This document shows, piece by piece, positions 43,454-53,883 of a DNA stretch of 64,000 nt. Made by a program: the position numbers and the translations under genes. The DNA lies in NCBI GenBank assembly GCA_018266775.1, contig JAFDZS010000007.1:248001-312000 (forward strand). Direction: 5' to 3'. The stretch is from Bacteroidota bacterium. GTDB taxonomy: Bacteria > Bacteroidota > Bacteroidia > Chitinophagales > Chitinophagaceae. The notes below the pieces were generated by a model, which saw only the letters and a list, made by a program, of their open reading frames with translations, did not search any database and had not been told where the DNA came from. How positions within the stretch are numbered: position 1 is the first letter of the stretch; every line of letters begins with the position of its first letter.

Positions 43454-46186
43454 TTATTTGATCAGCATTACTGTAGCCTTCTTATTGATCACATTACCCC
43501 TGAAGTCTATACCATTGGCCATCACCACGTAAACGCCTTCCGGTTGTTTTTGTCCTTTGTAAGTACCATCCCAGCCCACATTGTAATCGTTGGTATAAAA
43601 CACCATTTCGCCCCACCGGTTAAATACTTTCAGGTAGTTAAACTGCTTGATACCTACCGGTATTCCACGGAAAATATCATTCGCCCCATCGCCGTTAGGT
43701 GTAAAAGCCGTGGGCAGGTAAATTTCCGGGCCGTTATAAATTTTCACCGTAATGTCATCATAGCTTTCACAACCTTCAGGCGTAAACGCTTTTACTGTAA
43801 AAGTTTGTGTATTGTTTAATATTGCAATGGGGTCAGCAATGTTGGGATCATTCAAAGGCAATGCAGGCGTCCATGTATAACTCAATCCACCGGTAGCATG
43901 TAACTGCACCGGTTGGCCGGCTGCGGCAATGGTATCGTTGCCGGCAAAAACATTGGTACTGTAGATATTGATCAACCCTGTAAGCGAATCTGAATAACAG
44001 CCATTGGATGCAGCGGCATATAATTTCACATTATAGTTTCCATTGGCAGTATAAGTGTGTTGTGCGTTTTGAGTCAACGCTGATGCACCATCACCGAATA
44101 GCCATTTCCAACTGGTTACCGTTCCGGTATTGTCTGTTGCGGTAAAATTCACTACGGCGTTTTTACAGGCATCTTTAAAATTTATAGTTACGTTAGGACT
44201 TGGGTTTACATAAAATGTTTTCGCCACTGTATCGCTCACACAACCCAGGTTGCTGGTAGCCACGAGCTGTACTGTTTGATTTCCGGCTGTAAAACTTTTT
44301 GTAGCGGTGGAAGCTGTACCAAAAACAGTTCCGTTATATATCCATGACCAACCTGTTATAGTTTGCGCAGCAGCGGAAGAAGAATCTGTAAAAGCAATGT
44401 TTTGCTGTGTGCATACCGGTGTGCTATACCCGAAATTTGCTGTTGGTTTTGGATTAATCACAATGGGCTGTTTCAATGTATCGGATGCGCAGCCTTTTGC
44501 ATTATGCACTACAAGGCGAATGGTATCGTTACCAGAAATGGGATACACGCCCGGAGGGTTTTGTTGTGTGGAGATACCGCCTGCACCCAAATTCCACCAC
44601 CACTGGTTGATGGGTGTACCATCGGATGTATAGGAAGAATCGGTGAACGTTGTAGTGGCAGCCTGGCAGATATTATTGTATGTAAAGTGGGCAGTGGGTT
44701 TGTCAACTATAAATACCTGTTTTTGAACAACACTGGAACATGCATTACCTCCAGATCCGGGATTATAGTATGGGTGAAAAGCAGTTAATGTTACCGTATG
44801 CAATCCCGGAGTGGCAAACACTGTAGTGAAAACAGGTACAGTAGTCAGTTGTATATTACCATCAATATTCCAGGACAGGTTTATAATACCTGAATCTCCA
44901 ACTGCATTAGATACACTGGCGCTAAAAGTGGTGGGTGATCCCAGGCAAGCGGAATCATTAAAAATAAAATCGGCAACAGGGGGTGTATAAACATGGATTG
45001 TTTTATACAACGTATCCGATGTACAACCTTCAAGGCTTGCGACTACTAATTTGATCAATTGATCACCCGGTCCCGGATAAGTTGCGGTTGCAGTAGCTGT
45101 AGTTGCCGTCTGGCTGTTGTTTAAATCCCAATACCAGGTTCCGATTGTACTGCCTGTTACTGTTGAAGCATCTGCAAATGCAACCGGCACTGATGCAGAT
45201 GGCATACAGTTTTGGCTATAGGTAAAACTGGCAACAGGTTTACTGCCAATAGTTACCTGCTGCGTATTAACGGCTGTGCAACCATCTGCACTGATTACTG
45301 TTTGGGTTACGGTATAGGTTCCTGCAGTAGTATAAGTATGTACTGGGTTTACGTCAATGGAATCAATCGGGCTGCCATCTCCAAAATCCCAGTATAATTT
45401 TGCAAGATTGGTAAATGAAATGGTGGAATCGTAAAAAGTGATCGGTTCATTGACACATTTATGCTGCCCCGGTGCAAAATGAAAACTGGGGTTAAGTGCA
45501 GTTTTGAACGCCTGGTAATTGAATAATGCGCCTGTACTTCCTGTAAACCCCCAATATACCATTGGATTACCGGAAAAAACAGTATTCACAAAATCTCTTA
45601 TAACGTTCAGGCGTACACTGCCATCCATGGAGACAGTAAGCGTGGTTGTGAGTGCATCCCATTGTATCCTGAGGCTATGCCAGACTCCATCTTCAATATT
45701 ATTACTTGCAGCGAGTGCTGTAACAGGACCTGCGATATTATTGGCACTAAGATGATTCAAATCTCCATTGAGCTGTACCGCTATATGATCATAAAAAGGA
45801 TCATTGTCCGGGATGGTATTTTGATAAGTATCAATAGTAACACCAACAGAAGGGCTAATACCGCCAAAGCCCAATCCACTACCTTGACCACCCACACTCG
45901 TACTGATCGGTTGTAATACAAAAGCTATTCCATCCGCACCACCATCGTTGGGAACACCGATAGTATCAAGAATTACATCAAACTTGTAGTCGAAGGATTG
46001 TGTAAGATCTATTTGGTTATTATTCCATACTGAACCATGCTGTCCCATAGTTCCATGAGTAAGCCTGTACCAATTGCAACTTTCTTGTCCTGCATCACCA
46101 TTAATGGTATACTGTGCAATGGCAGATTGAAAAGAAAAGAGAACTGCAAGAATGCAGCAGCAGTGTTTTAGTTTAATAGTCCCCAT
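43454..46186 (-). CDS. L-type lectin and PKD-repeat adhesin with type IX (type B) sorting domain
   Basis: The 910-aa protein has a signal peptide (to SAIAQ), then a legume-lectin-like domain (about residues 30-235). That domain carries GGADGIAFVLQP, GGISPSVGVTIDTYQN, DHIAVQLNGD and DGVWHSLRIQWD, with Asp and Asn residues in the positions typical for Ca2+ and sugar binding. Six PKD-like repeats follow (for example LYWDFGDGSPIDSIDVNPVHTYTTAG, WKWLFGDGASALTQNAQHTYTANG). The C-terminal ~90 residues, ending YLPTAFTPNGDGANDIFRG, VFNRWGEMVF and GWDGTYKGQKQPEGVYV, form a gliding-motility-associated, type B T9SS sorting domain. It should be a large, exported surface adhesin. Confidence 0.9.
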   Translation of the reverse strand: MGTIKLKHCCCILAVLFSFQSAIAQYTINGDAGQESCNWYRLTHGTMGQHGSVWNNNQIDLTQSFDYKFDVILDTIGVPNDGGADGIAFVLQPISTSVGGQGSGLGFGGISPSVGVTIDTYQNTIPDNDPFYDHIAVQLNGDLNHLSANNIAGPVTALAASNNIEDGVWHSLRIQWDALTTTLTVSMDGSVRLNVIRDFVNTVFSGNPMVYWGFTGSTGALFNYQAFKTALNPSFHFAPGQHKCVNEPITFYDSTISFTNLAKLYWDFGDGSPIDSIDVNPVHTYTTAGTYTVTQTVISADGCTAVNTQQVTIGSKPVASFTYSQNCMPSASVPVAFADASTVTGSTIGTWYWDLNNSQTATTATATATYPGPGDQLIKLVVASLEGCTSDTLYKTIHVYTPPVADFIFNDSACLGSPTTFSASVSNAVGDSGIINLSWNIDGNIQLTTVPVFTTVFATPGLHTVTLTAFHPYYNPGSGGNACSSVVQKQVFIVDKPTAHFTYNNICQAATTTFTDSSYTSDGTPINQWWWNLGAGGISTQQNPPGVYPISGNDTIRLVVHNAKGCASDTLKQPIVINPKPTANFGYSTPVCTQQNIAFTDSSSAAAQTITGWSWIYNGTVFGTASTATKSFTAGNQTVQLVATSNLGCVSDTVAKTFYVNPSPNVTINFKDACKNAVVNFTATDNTGTVTSWKWLFGDGASALTQNAQHTYTANGNYNVKLYAAASNGCYSDSLTGLINIYSTNVFAGNDTIAAAGQPVQLHATGGLSYTWTPALPLNDPNIADPIAILNNTQTFTVKAFTPEGCESYDDITVKIYNGPEIYLPTAFTPNGDGANDIFRGIPVGIKQFNYLKVFNRWGEMVFYTNDYNVGWDGTYKGQKQPEGVYVVMANGIDFRGNVINKKATVMLIK

Positions 46187-46237
46187 GCTATAAAAATGAT
46201 TCTATTTTATAAGTTTTACAGCAAGCAATATAATCGT

Positions 46238-46267
46238 AAAAAGAAGGCTATCCTAACAGATAGCCTT
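46238..46267 (-). terminator. Terminator after the 66-aa gene
   Basis: AAGGCTAT (46244-46251) pairs with ATAGCCTT (46260-46267). On the minus strand a CTTTTT run follows, 14 nt after the stop of the 66-aa gene. Confidence 0.75.
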
Positions 46268-46280
46268 TTACAATAATGTT

Positions 46281-46481
46281 TTACCAACCCTTCTTAGCCA
46301 CGCCATCAGCTACAGCTTTCAGTGCAGCGGCTTCTCCCAGCATTGTAGTCATCTTATTTCCTTTACCATCATGGCCCTGTGCCATATAACCACCTCGTGC
46401 GGTTTTAGTAATAACTGCATCCTGCATGGGTACATTTTTTTCTTTGGTTTTTAAGCAGTAAGCAGTAATCATGTTGCTCAT
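46281..46481 (-). CDS. 66-aa protein, DUF5679-like fold with degraded zinc site
   Basis: The 66-aa protein starts MSNMITAYCLKTKEKNVPMQDAVITKT and continues ARGGYMAQGHDGKGNKMTTM. The pattern YC-x-K-x-K...M-x-D..., then GxxAxxG and KM, follows the small zinc-ribbon DUF5679 family, which in other bacteria carries CxxC..CxxC. Here only Cys9 remains, so zinc binding would be lost. Its role is not known. It has its own terminator and no clear upstream -7 element. A second Met at residue 4 is possible as the start. Confidence 0.65.
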   Translation of the reverse strand: MSNMITAYCLKTKEKNVPMQDAVITKTARGGYMAQGHDGKGNKMTTMLGEAAALKAVADGVAKKGW

Positions 46482-46637
46482 CGTAATTAATGTTTATAGT
46501 TATGAATATGAAAGCGCTCAGGTTTGCGGCTACAAGCTACTGAAAATAGCGCACTTGCCAAAACCGTTAACAGTTGCACTAACAAACTTGTGATTCATTT
46601 GGTGATAAACATGGTAAATAATGTTATACTGATACTA

Positions 46638-46664
46638 AAAATGGCAACCCATGGTTGCCATTTT
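46638..46664 (-). terminator. Terminator after the DUF6515 gene
   Basis: AAAATGGCAACC (46638-46649) pairs perfectly with GGTTGCCATTTT (46653-46664), a 12-bp stem with a 3-nt loop, with T-rich flanks on both strands. It starts 22 nt after the stop at 46686. Confidence 0.85.
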
Positions 46665-46685
46665 CATTTGAATATGATTTTTTAT

Positions 46686-47492
46686 TTATTGCTGATCTGC
46701 TGATGTGCCGGTTACTTCGTAACGGATATTGTTTCCGTCAATCACTTCCTGGTAATACACACCTGCGGGTGATACATAATATTTTTCTTTTTTTATGATC
46801 GCCAGTTTGCTGCCATCGGGCAACTTATCAAATCTTGCCCCCACTTCAGGCAGTACATTTGTTGTATTAGTAGTTGTAGTGGTGTTATTCTGAGTTTGCT
46901 GTGTACTGGCTGGTGGTGGTGCAGGTTGTGTGGTGGTGTTTTGATCTGCACCGGTATTTAACACGCCATCTGTTCCAACCACTTTATAGGTCACTTTGTT
47001 TTTGTCATCTATTTGTTCCTGGTAAAATGTGCCGCCCAGTTCATAATATTGTACGCCGTCAATTACGGTTGCTTTGGCGCCTGAAGGCAGGTGTTTCACT
47101 TCTGCACCCAATGGTGGTGCCACCACTTCATACCCTCCGCTGCTGTATGGGCGGTAATACACGCCTTCATAATAATAATATGGATTGGGACCGACATAGA
47201 AAGGATAGAAACCTACCGGCAATACATTAATGCGGAAACCAAAAGATGGCCCAAAATGTACGTAAGAATAGGGCGCCCTGTACACCGGCCTGTTGTAATA
47301 AGGATAATATCCATAAGGCGAACCTATGCGTACCGATACTGCAGGGCGGTAAGGCCTGTAATTGTAAGAATAATAATTTCCATAGCGGTAACCCCGTTCA
47401 CTACGATGACGCTGTGCCTGCACTGTGCTGCTGATGGCCACCATTACAATAGCTATCATCGTTACCACTGCAATTTTATTTGTCCATTTCAT
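46686..47492 (-). CDS. DUF6515 family secreted protein
   Basis: From the ATG at 47492 the protein is 268 aa with a signal peptide (to VQAQ). It has a Tyr/Arg/Pro/Gly-rich region (YRYGNYYSYNYRPYRPAVSVRIGSP-type composition) and then strand-rich repeats with the DUF6515 hallmark PLGAEVKHLPSGAKATVIDGVQYYELGGTFYQE. The second occurrence is EVGARFDKLPDGSKLAIIKKEKYYVSPAGVYYQEV. The Gln/Thr linker between is low complexity. Function is unknown; secreted, likely cell-surface. An earlier TTG start adds 17 residues but would spoil the signal peptide. Confidence 0.82.
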   Translation of the reverse strand: MKWTNKIAVVTMIAIVMVAISSTVQAQRHRSERGYRYGNYYSYNYRPYRPAVSVRIGSPYGYYPYYNRPVYRAPYSYVHFGPSFGFRINVLPVGFYPFYVGPNPYYYYEGVYYRPYSSGGYEVVAPPLGAEVKHLPSGAKATVIDGVQYYELGGTFYQEQIDDKNKVTYKVVGTDGVLNTGADQNTTTQPAPPPASTQQTQNNTTTTTNTTNVLPEVGARFDKLPDGSKLAIIKKEKYYVSPAGVYYQEVIDGNNIRYEVTGTSADQQ

Positions 47493-47592
47493 AAAAGGTA
47501 TTTTTTTATTAGACTTTGAAATTACTAAAAGCTTGCGCTGCATTAGTGAAATTGCACGACTTTAACATTTACTTTGATGATGTAAAATAATA

Positions 47593-47614
47593 AAGGGCTG
47601 TATGAACAGCCCTT
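47593..47614 (-). terminator. Terminator after gyrB
   Basis: AAGGGCTGT (47593-47601) pairs with ACAGCCCTT (47606-47614) around a 4-nt loop. It lies about 19 nt after the gyrB stop, with T-rich sequence following on the minus strand. Confidence 0.75.
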
Positions 47615-47633
47615 ATAAAAAATGTTACCGGAA

Positions 47634-49640
<2,007 letters not shown>

Positions 49641-49657
49641 TTAAAAAGAGATATCTG

Positions 49658-49665
49658 CAAATATA
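49658..49665 (-). promoter_or_regulatory. -7 element for gyrB
   Basis: On the minus strand TATATTTG is an exact TAnnTTTG match. It gives a leader of about 40 nt before the gyrB ATG at 49613. No clear TTTG box at 19-20 nt upstream. Confidence 0.5.
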
Positions 49666-49808
49666 CAAAAAATAAGGGGGGTTAACTAATGTAAAAAGGC
49701 TTAAAAAACTGATAATTATGTATAATTTTTCCACAGCTAAAACAGATTATCGAAATACGGAAAAAATAGCTACTGATGAGCATCAGCAGCCCTGACTGAG
49801 TTTTATCA

Positions 49809-49839
49809 TTTGGGGGAATAAAAAGATGTCGTATATTTG
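49809..49839 (+). promoter_or_regulatory. Strong Bacteroidota promoter of the AraC regulator gene
   Basis: TTTG (49809-49812) is followed after 19 nt by TATATTTG (49832-49839), the cleanest -33/-7 pair in the window. The ATG at 49851 lies 11 nt after the -7 element, so the leader is only a few nucleotides. A small hairpin (CTGATG..CATCAG) lies just upstream of it. Confidence 0.7.
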
Positions 49840-49850
49840 CATATACAAAG

Positions 49851-50792
49851 ATGACAGAACATTCGGACATATTAGCACTGGCCTATAAGCAGCCCCTGAT
49901 GCAGAACGAAGTTCAGGTACTGTTTCAGAAGGAAAAACAGGTTCCCGGCAGTGTTCAGTATTCCATTAAAAGGTATGCTAAAAACCCCCAGTGGAATATT
50001 GAAGATACCGGTGTGCTGGTTTATCATGTAGAAAAAAATAACCCGGCTGAAAATTATATCCAGCTGAAGTTTTGTGTGAGCGGTAATGTGTATTGCAGGG
50101 AAAAGAAAATGGAATGTGATTTTTGCAAGTTCAGTTCTTCCCAATCCTGCGTGGAAAAAGTAGACAGTGTTGATGTGCTCAGCTTCAGCTTCTCCCCTTC
50201 TTACCTGAAACAATTTGCCAGTGGTAAAAAGAATGCAACTATTTCTGATAATGTATTATCATTTAAACACGACATTGCGTTTACCAAAACACTTCCGCTT
50301 TGTGGCAGAACAAGAATGGCCATTGAAGCGTTACTGAATCATACTTATACTGACAGCCTGGAGAATATCTTCATTAATGCACAAACACAAATCCTTTTGC
50401 TGTACAGTATGGATTGCATGATGGGTGATCATGATCATGAAGGTAAGTTCAGTTGTAAATTTTTGGCCAATGCAGATGACAGGGAGAAGATTGTAAATGC
50501 CCGTGAGATTTTACTGAAACATATTGGTGAACCTTTGACCATTAAAGCACTCAGCCGTAAAGTGGCCATTAATGAATGTTATCTCAAGAAAGGTTTCAAA
50601 GAATTATTCGGCACCACCATTTTTGATTTCTATCAAACACAAAGAATGGAGCACGCCAAATATTTATTGTACGATAAAGGGCTGAGCGTAACAGAAGTTT
50701 CTTCTTTGTTAGGTTATTCTTCTATTTCCCACTTCAGTACAGCATTTAAAAAACATACCGGCATTAAGCCCTGCGAATTACTGCTGCATTAA
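49851..50792 (+). CDS. AraC-family regulator with Cys cluster in the sensor domain
   Basis: The 313-aa protein has an N-terminal effector domain and a C-terminal AraC double helix-turn-helix (about residues 210-313). The first helix-turn-helix is IKALSRKVAINECYLKKGFKELFG and the second is VTEVSSLLGYSSISHFSTAFKKHTG. The layout resembles PchR-type regulators of siderophore receptors. The effector domain carries Cys75, Cys82, Cys89, Cys92 and Cys100 (C-x6-C-x6-C-x2-C-x7-C), an arrangement that could hold a metal or redox group. It stands directly before a TonB siderophore receptor gene. Expression is predicted to start close to the ATG. Ligand is unknown. Confidence 0.88.
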   Translation: MTEHSDILALAYKQPLMQNEVQVLFQKEKQVPGSVQYSIKRYAKNPQWNIEDTGVLVYHVEKNNPAENYIQLKFCVSGNVYCREKKMECDFCKFSSSQSCVEKVDSVDVLSFSFSPSYLKQFASGKKNATISDNVLSFKHDIAFTKTLPLCGRTRMAIEALLNHTYTDSLENIFINAQTQILLLYSMDCMMGDHDHEGKFSCKFLANADDREKIVNAREILLKHIGEPLTIKALSRKVAINECYLKKGFKELFGTTIFDFYQTQRMEHAKYLLYDKGLSVTEVSSLLGYSSISHFSTAFKKHTGIKPCELLLH

Positions 50793-50834
50793 TTTTCTCA
50801 TTACTGCTTTACTACAATTTTGACAGATGAATTC

Positions 50835-50852
50835 ATTTGTCATCAATTTGTC
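50835..50852 (+). promoter_or_regulatory. Candidate regulator-binding direct repeat upstream of the TonB receptor
   Basis: ATTTGTC occurs at 50835-50841 and again at 50846-50852, an 11-nt (one helical turn) spacing. AraC-family activators often bind such half-sites upstream of target promoters. It lies 107-124 nt before the receptor start and just after the regulator gene. No -35-type element is attached to it. Confidence 0.3.
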
Positions 50853-50958
50853 TGTTTCCTTTTTGCGTAAATCGTTTTCCCGATTGCTTTTCTCCTGCTT
50901 CGCATTTTAAAGAATTTTTGCACATCAAAATTCTACTCACCAAAATGCAATCAATAAG

Positions 50959-53382
50959 ATGAAACCACTGCTTTTATTTTTGTCTGCTCTAATATGCAAT
51001 ACAATTGCTACAGCACAAAACGATAACGACTATATCCGGGGGAAAATACTTACCAGTGATGGCAAGCCCGCTGCCGGTGTAACCATCACACTAAAAGATT
51101 TTAAAAGATTTACCTTAACAGATGACAGCGGCACTTTTGTATTCAATAACCTTATGCCGGGAAAATATACAGTAGTAATGTCCTGCACAGGATTAAACAC
51201 CGTTGAAAAATCAGTCACCGTTACAGGCAGCAAAACTGCACCACTCAGCATTACACTTGAAGTGGATGCCAAAAAGCTGGATGAAGTGATTGTAACCAAT
51301 CACCGGAATATGAATCAAAAAATCATTTCATTCGCAAAATCGCCCATTGCGAATATGGACCTGCCGCAAACAACGGGCTCAGTAAGCAGTGTTGTTATTG
51401 CAGACCAGCAGGCAGTTCGTGTAGGAGAAGTGATCAGGAACATCAGTGGTGTTTCTTTAACGCAAACCCGGCTTGGGGTGAATGAAACCTACACCGCAAG
51501 GGGTTACAGTATTGGCATTGGCGGTGGTGCAGGCAGTATTTTAAAGAATGGCCTCATAACCAATACCGCAGGCATGCCCGAAGCGGCAACGCTGGAATCT
51601 GTTGAAGTAATGAAAGGCAGTACTGCGATGTTGTACGGAAATGTTTCCGGTGGTTTAATTGTAAACCTGGTTACGAAAAAACCAAAATTCAATTATGGCG
51701 GAGAAGTGAAAATGCAGGCTGGTAATTACAGTCAGTATAAGCCCATTGTTGATGTGTATGGTCCTGTTTTTAAAAATCTTGCCTTTAGGGTAGTGGGTAC
51801 TTATGAAAATGATAAAAGTTTCAGGGATGTGGTGCATACCAGGCGGATTAATGTAAATCCTTCCCTGTTATACAAATTAGGTAAAAAAACTTCGCTGCTG
51901 GTGCAGGCAGAATACCTGGATGCCAAACTTACTCCTGATTTTGGTATCGGTACGCTCGACAGTGGCCGTGTGCTGCCCACCAACATTCCCATTTCAAGGT
52001 TTATTAATGTATTATGGGCTTATAACAACGTAAGACAACAAACGGGTTCATTTACATTCAACCATGAATTAAATGACAACTGGCAATTGACCGTTGCCGG
52101 TGCTGCACAAAAAACAGCTGTTGACGCTTATGGTGCCGGTTTACCCAATACCGTCAATAAAACCGGTGATTGGAACAGAACATTGGCAAGGGCACATTCC
52201 ATTGAAAACAATTACACGGTACAAGCCAACCTTAATGGCAAATTCACCACTGGTAAAATTAACCACCAGTTTTTATTTGGCTCCGATTATACCAGGCTGG
52301 TAACACAAACCGATGCTTTTGCAATTACCAGCAATGGTGTCACAGTTACTACTTATGACACCATCAATATTCTTAACCCCAACCCATACACGCTGCGTAA
52401 TGATATTCCCGATGCTGCCGTAACCACTACCACCACCGCACCCACAAACAGGGCTGGTATTTATGCACAGGACCTGGTCACTTTAACCAGCAAGTTCAAA
52501 TTACTGGGAGGATTACGATGGAGTTATAATGAAATTAAGCAAACCAGCATTTTGACCGCTGCAACACAAAGCAGCGGTAAGGGTACTGCACCTACTGCAG
52601 TAGTGAATGCATTTTCACCAAAAGTTGCAATATTATACCAACCCACAACAAATACAACTGTTTTTGCCAGCTACAGCAACAACTTTACCACTAACACCGG
52701 CACTGATATTTACGGGCAACTACTGAAACCGTCTGTTATTGACCAGTATGAAGCAGGCATAAAAAATAATTTTTGGGAAGAACGGCTGTCTGCCAACCTG
52801 AGCATTTACCGTATCATCAACAGCAACCTTGCACAGCAGGCAGAATTTAAGGCCGATGGCACATTGAATGCTGATGCCACGGTAAAAGAACTAAGAGGAC
52901 AAACCACCAGTGACGGTGCTGAAGTGGATGTTACCGGTACCATATCCGGCAACCTGTATTTTATAGCCGGATATGGATATAATTACATGCGCTTCACCAA
53001 AACATCCGGTTCTAAAGGTTCTAATATTGAAGGGGAACAAGTGGTGATTAATCCAAGAAATACAGCAAACTTTACCACATTTTATACGTTTACAAGGAAA
53101 ACATTACGCGGCCTTAAGCTCGGTATTTCTTCTTTTTATACCGGCGACCGTTTTGGCGGTTACAATAATACCGTTGGCCAAAAACAAACAGGAAGCCGGT
53201 TATTACCATTAAAAGGGTTTATGACCACAGATGTTACTGTTGGTTACAAATGGAAGAAAGCAACTATTCAATGCCGTTTATCCAACCTGTTTAACACCAT
53301 CAATTACCTGGTGCACGATAATTACAGTATAACGCCTGTCAATCCAAGGCAATTCACCGCTACACTGGGGTATAAGTTCTGA
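50959..53382 (+). CDS. TonB-dependent siderophore receptor
   Basis: The 807-aa outer-membrane receptor has a signal peptide (to TATAQ). A carboxypeptidase-D-regulatory-like beta domain follows (residues ~27-100, IRGKILTSDGKPAAGVTITL to SVTVTGSKT), typical of Bacteroidota receptors. The plug domain (ADQQAVRVGEVIRNISGVSL ... YTARGYSIGIGGGAG) and a large C-terminal beta-barrel end in NPRQFTATLGYKF, with the terminal aromatic. The plug and barrel fit the FhuA/FecA/FpvA ferric-siderophore group. It has a terminator at 53409. A TonB/ExbBD system must be elsewhere. It is preceded by an AraC regulator gene, a common iron-uptake pairing. Siderophore identity is unknown. Confidence 0.92.
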   Translation: MKPLLLFLSALICNTIATAQNDNDYIRGKILTSDGKPAAGVTITLKDFKRFTLTDDSGTFVFNNLMPGKYTVVMSCTGLNTVEKSVTVTGSKTAPLSITLEVDAKKLDEVIVTNHRNMNQKIISFAKSPIANMDLPQTTGSVSSVVIADQQAVRVGEVIRNISGVSLTQTRLGVNETYTARGYSIGIGGGAGSILKNGLITNTAGMPEAATLESVEVMKGSTAMLYGNVSGGLIVNLVTKKPKFNYGGEVKMQAGNYSQYKPIVDVYGPVFKNLAFRVVGTYENDKSFRDVVHTRRINVNPSLLYKLGKKTSLLVQAEYLDAKLTPDFGIGTLDSGRVLPTNIPISRFINVLWAYNNVRQQTGSFTFNHELNDNWQLTVAGAAQKTAVDAYGAGLPNTVNKTGDWNRTLARAHSIENNYTVQANLNGKFTTGKINHQFLFGSDYTRLVTQTDAFAITSNGVTVTTYDTINILNPNPYTLRNDIPDAAVTTTTTAPTNRAGIYAQDLVTLTSKFKLLGGLRWSYNEIKQTSILTAATQSSGKGTAPTAVVNAFSPKVAILYQPTTNTTVFASYSNNFTTNTGTDIYGQLLKPSVIDQYEAGIKNNFWEERLSANLSIYRIINSNLAQQAEFKADGTLNADATVKELRGQTTSDGAEVDVTGTISGNLYFIAGYGYNYMRFTKTSGSKGSNIEGEQVVINPRNTANFTTFYTFTRKTLRGLKLGISSFYTGDRFGGYNNTVGQKQTGSRLLPLKGFMTTDVTVGYKWKKATIQCRLSNLFNTINYLVHDNYSITPVNPRQFTATLGYKF

Positions 53383-53408
53383 AAAAACACCCGATCTTAT
53401 TTTTTATT

Positions 53409-53436
53409 AAAGCACCCGTCCGGGTGCTTTTTTGCT
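53409..53436 (+). terminator. Terminator after the TonB receptor gene
   Basis: AAAGCACCCG (53409-53418) pairs with CGGGTGCTTT (53421-53430), followed by a T-run. It starts 27 nt after the stop codon. Confidence 0.85.
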
Positions 53437-53883
53437 GTGCATTTATTGGCGATTTTAACAGCATTGTAAGTTCAATGCTGTTATATTACCTCTCCTCTTT
53501 CATCCACATATCATGATATTTTTTTACGGTGCAGGGAAGGGGAGAAGCAGCTTCGTATTTTCAAGTCATTCCATTCCGTTTTGAACCGAGTTGAACAAAG
53601 GATGAACGTAAGATGAACGGTGGAAGGTAAAGGTTGCCTGCCTGTTACCCTGACGATACTATACTGTTACTGTTATTTTTCCCCGCATCTTGCTTCAGCC
53701 TGAAACCTTGCATTGGTGAATACACAGCTTTTTCATTTCTGACCATTCAATTCCGGGTCAATAAAAAAGTTTGATCTGGTAAAATAATTTTGCTGGTAAT
53801 TTCGTTTACAGGGACAGAATATCTTTCTCTGCTAACTATCCCCAACCCTGTAACTATTTTTTTTACCAGCATTTCATTTTTTT
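53437..53883. other. Long gene-free stretch before the OmpA/TSP3 gene
   Basis: About 450 bp without a credible gene. It contains an 11-bp perfect hairpin (53456-53466 / 53473-53483, loop TAAGTT) 20 bp after the receptor terminator. Further in are repeated GATGAACG units near 53600 and a possible -7 element TAATTTTG at 53785-53792 that could start the OmpA message about 85 nt upstream of the ATG at 53884. No tRNA-like fold was recognised. Confidence 0.5.
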
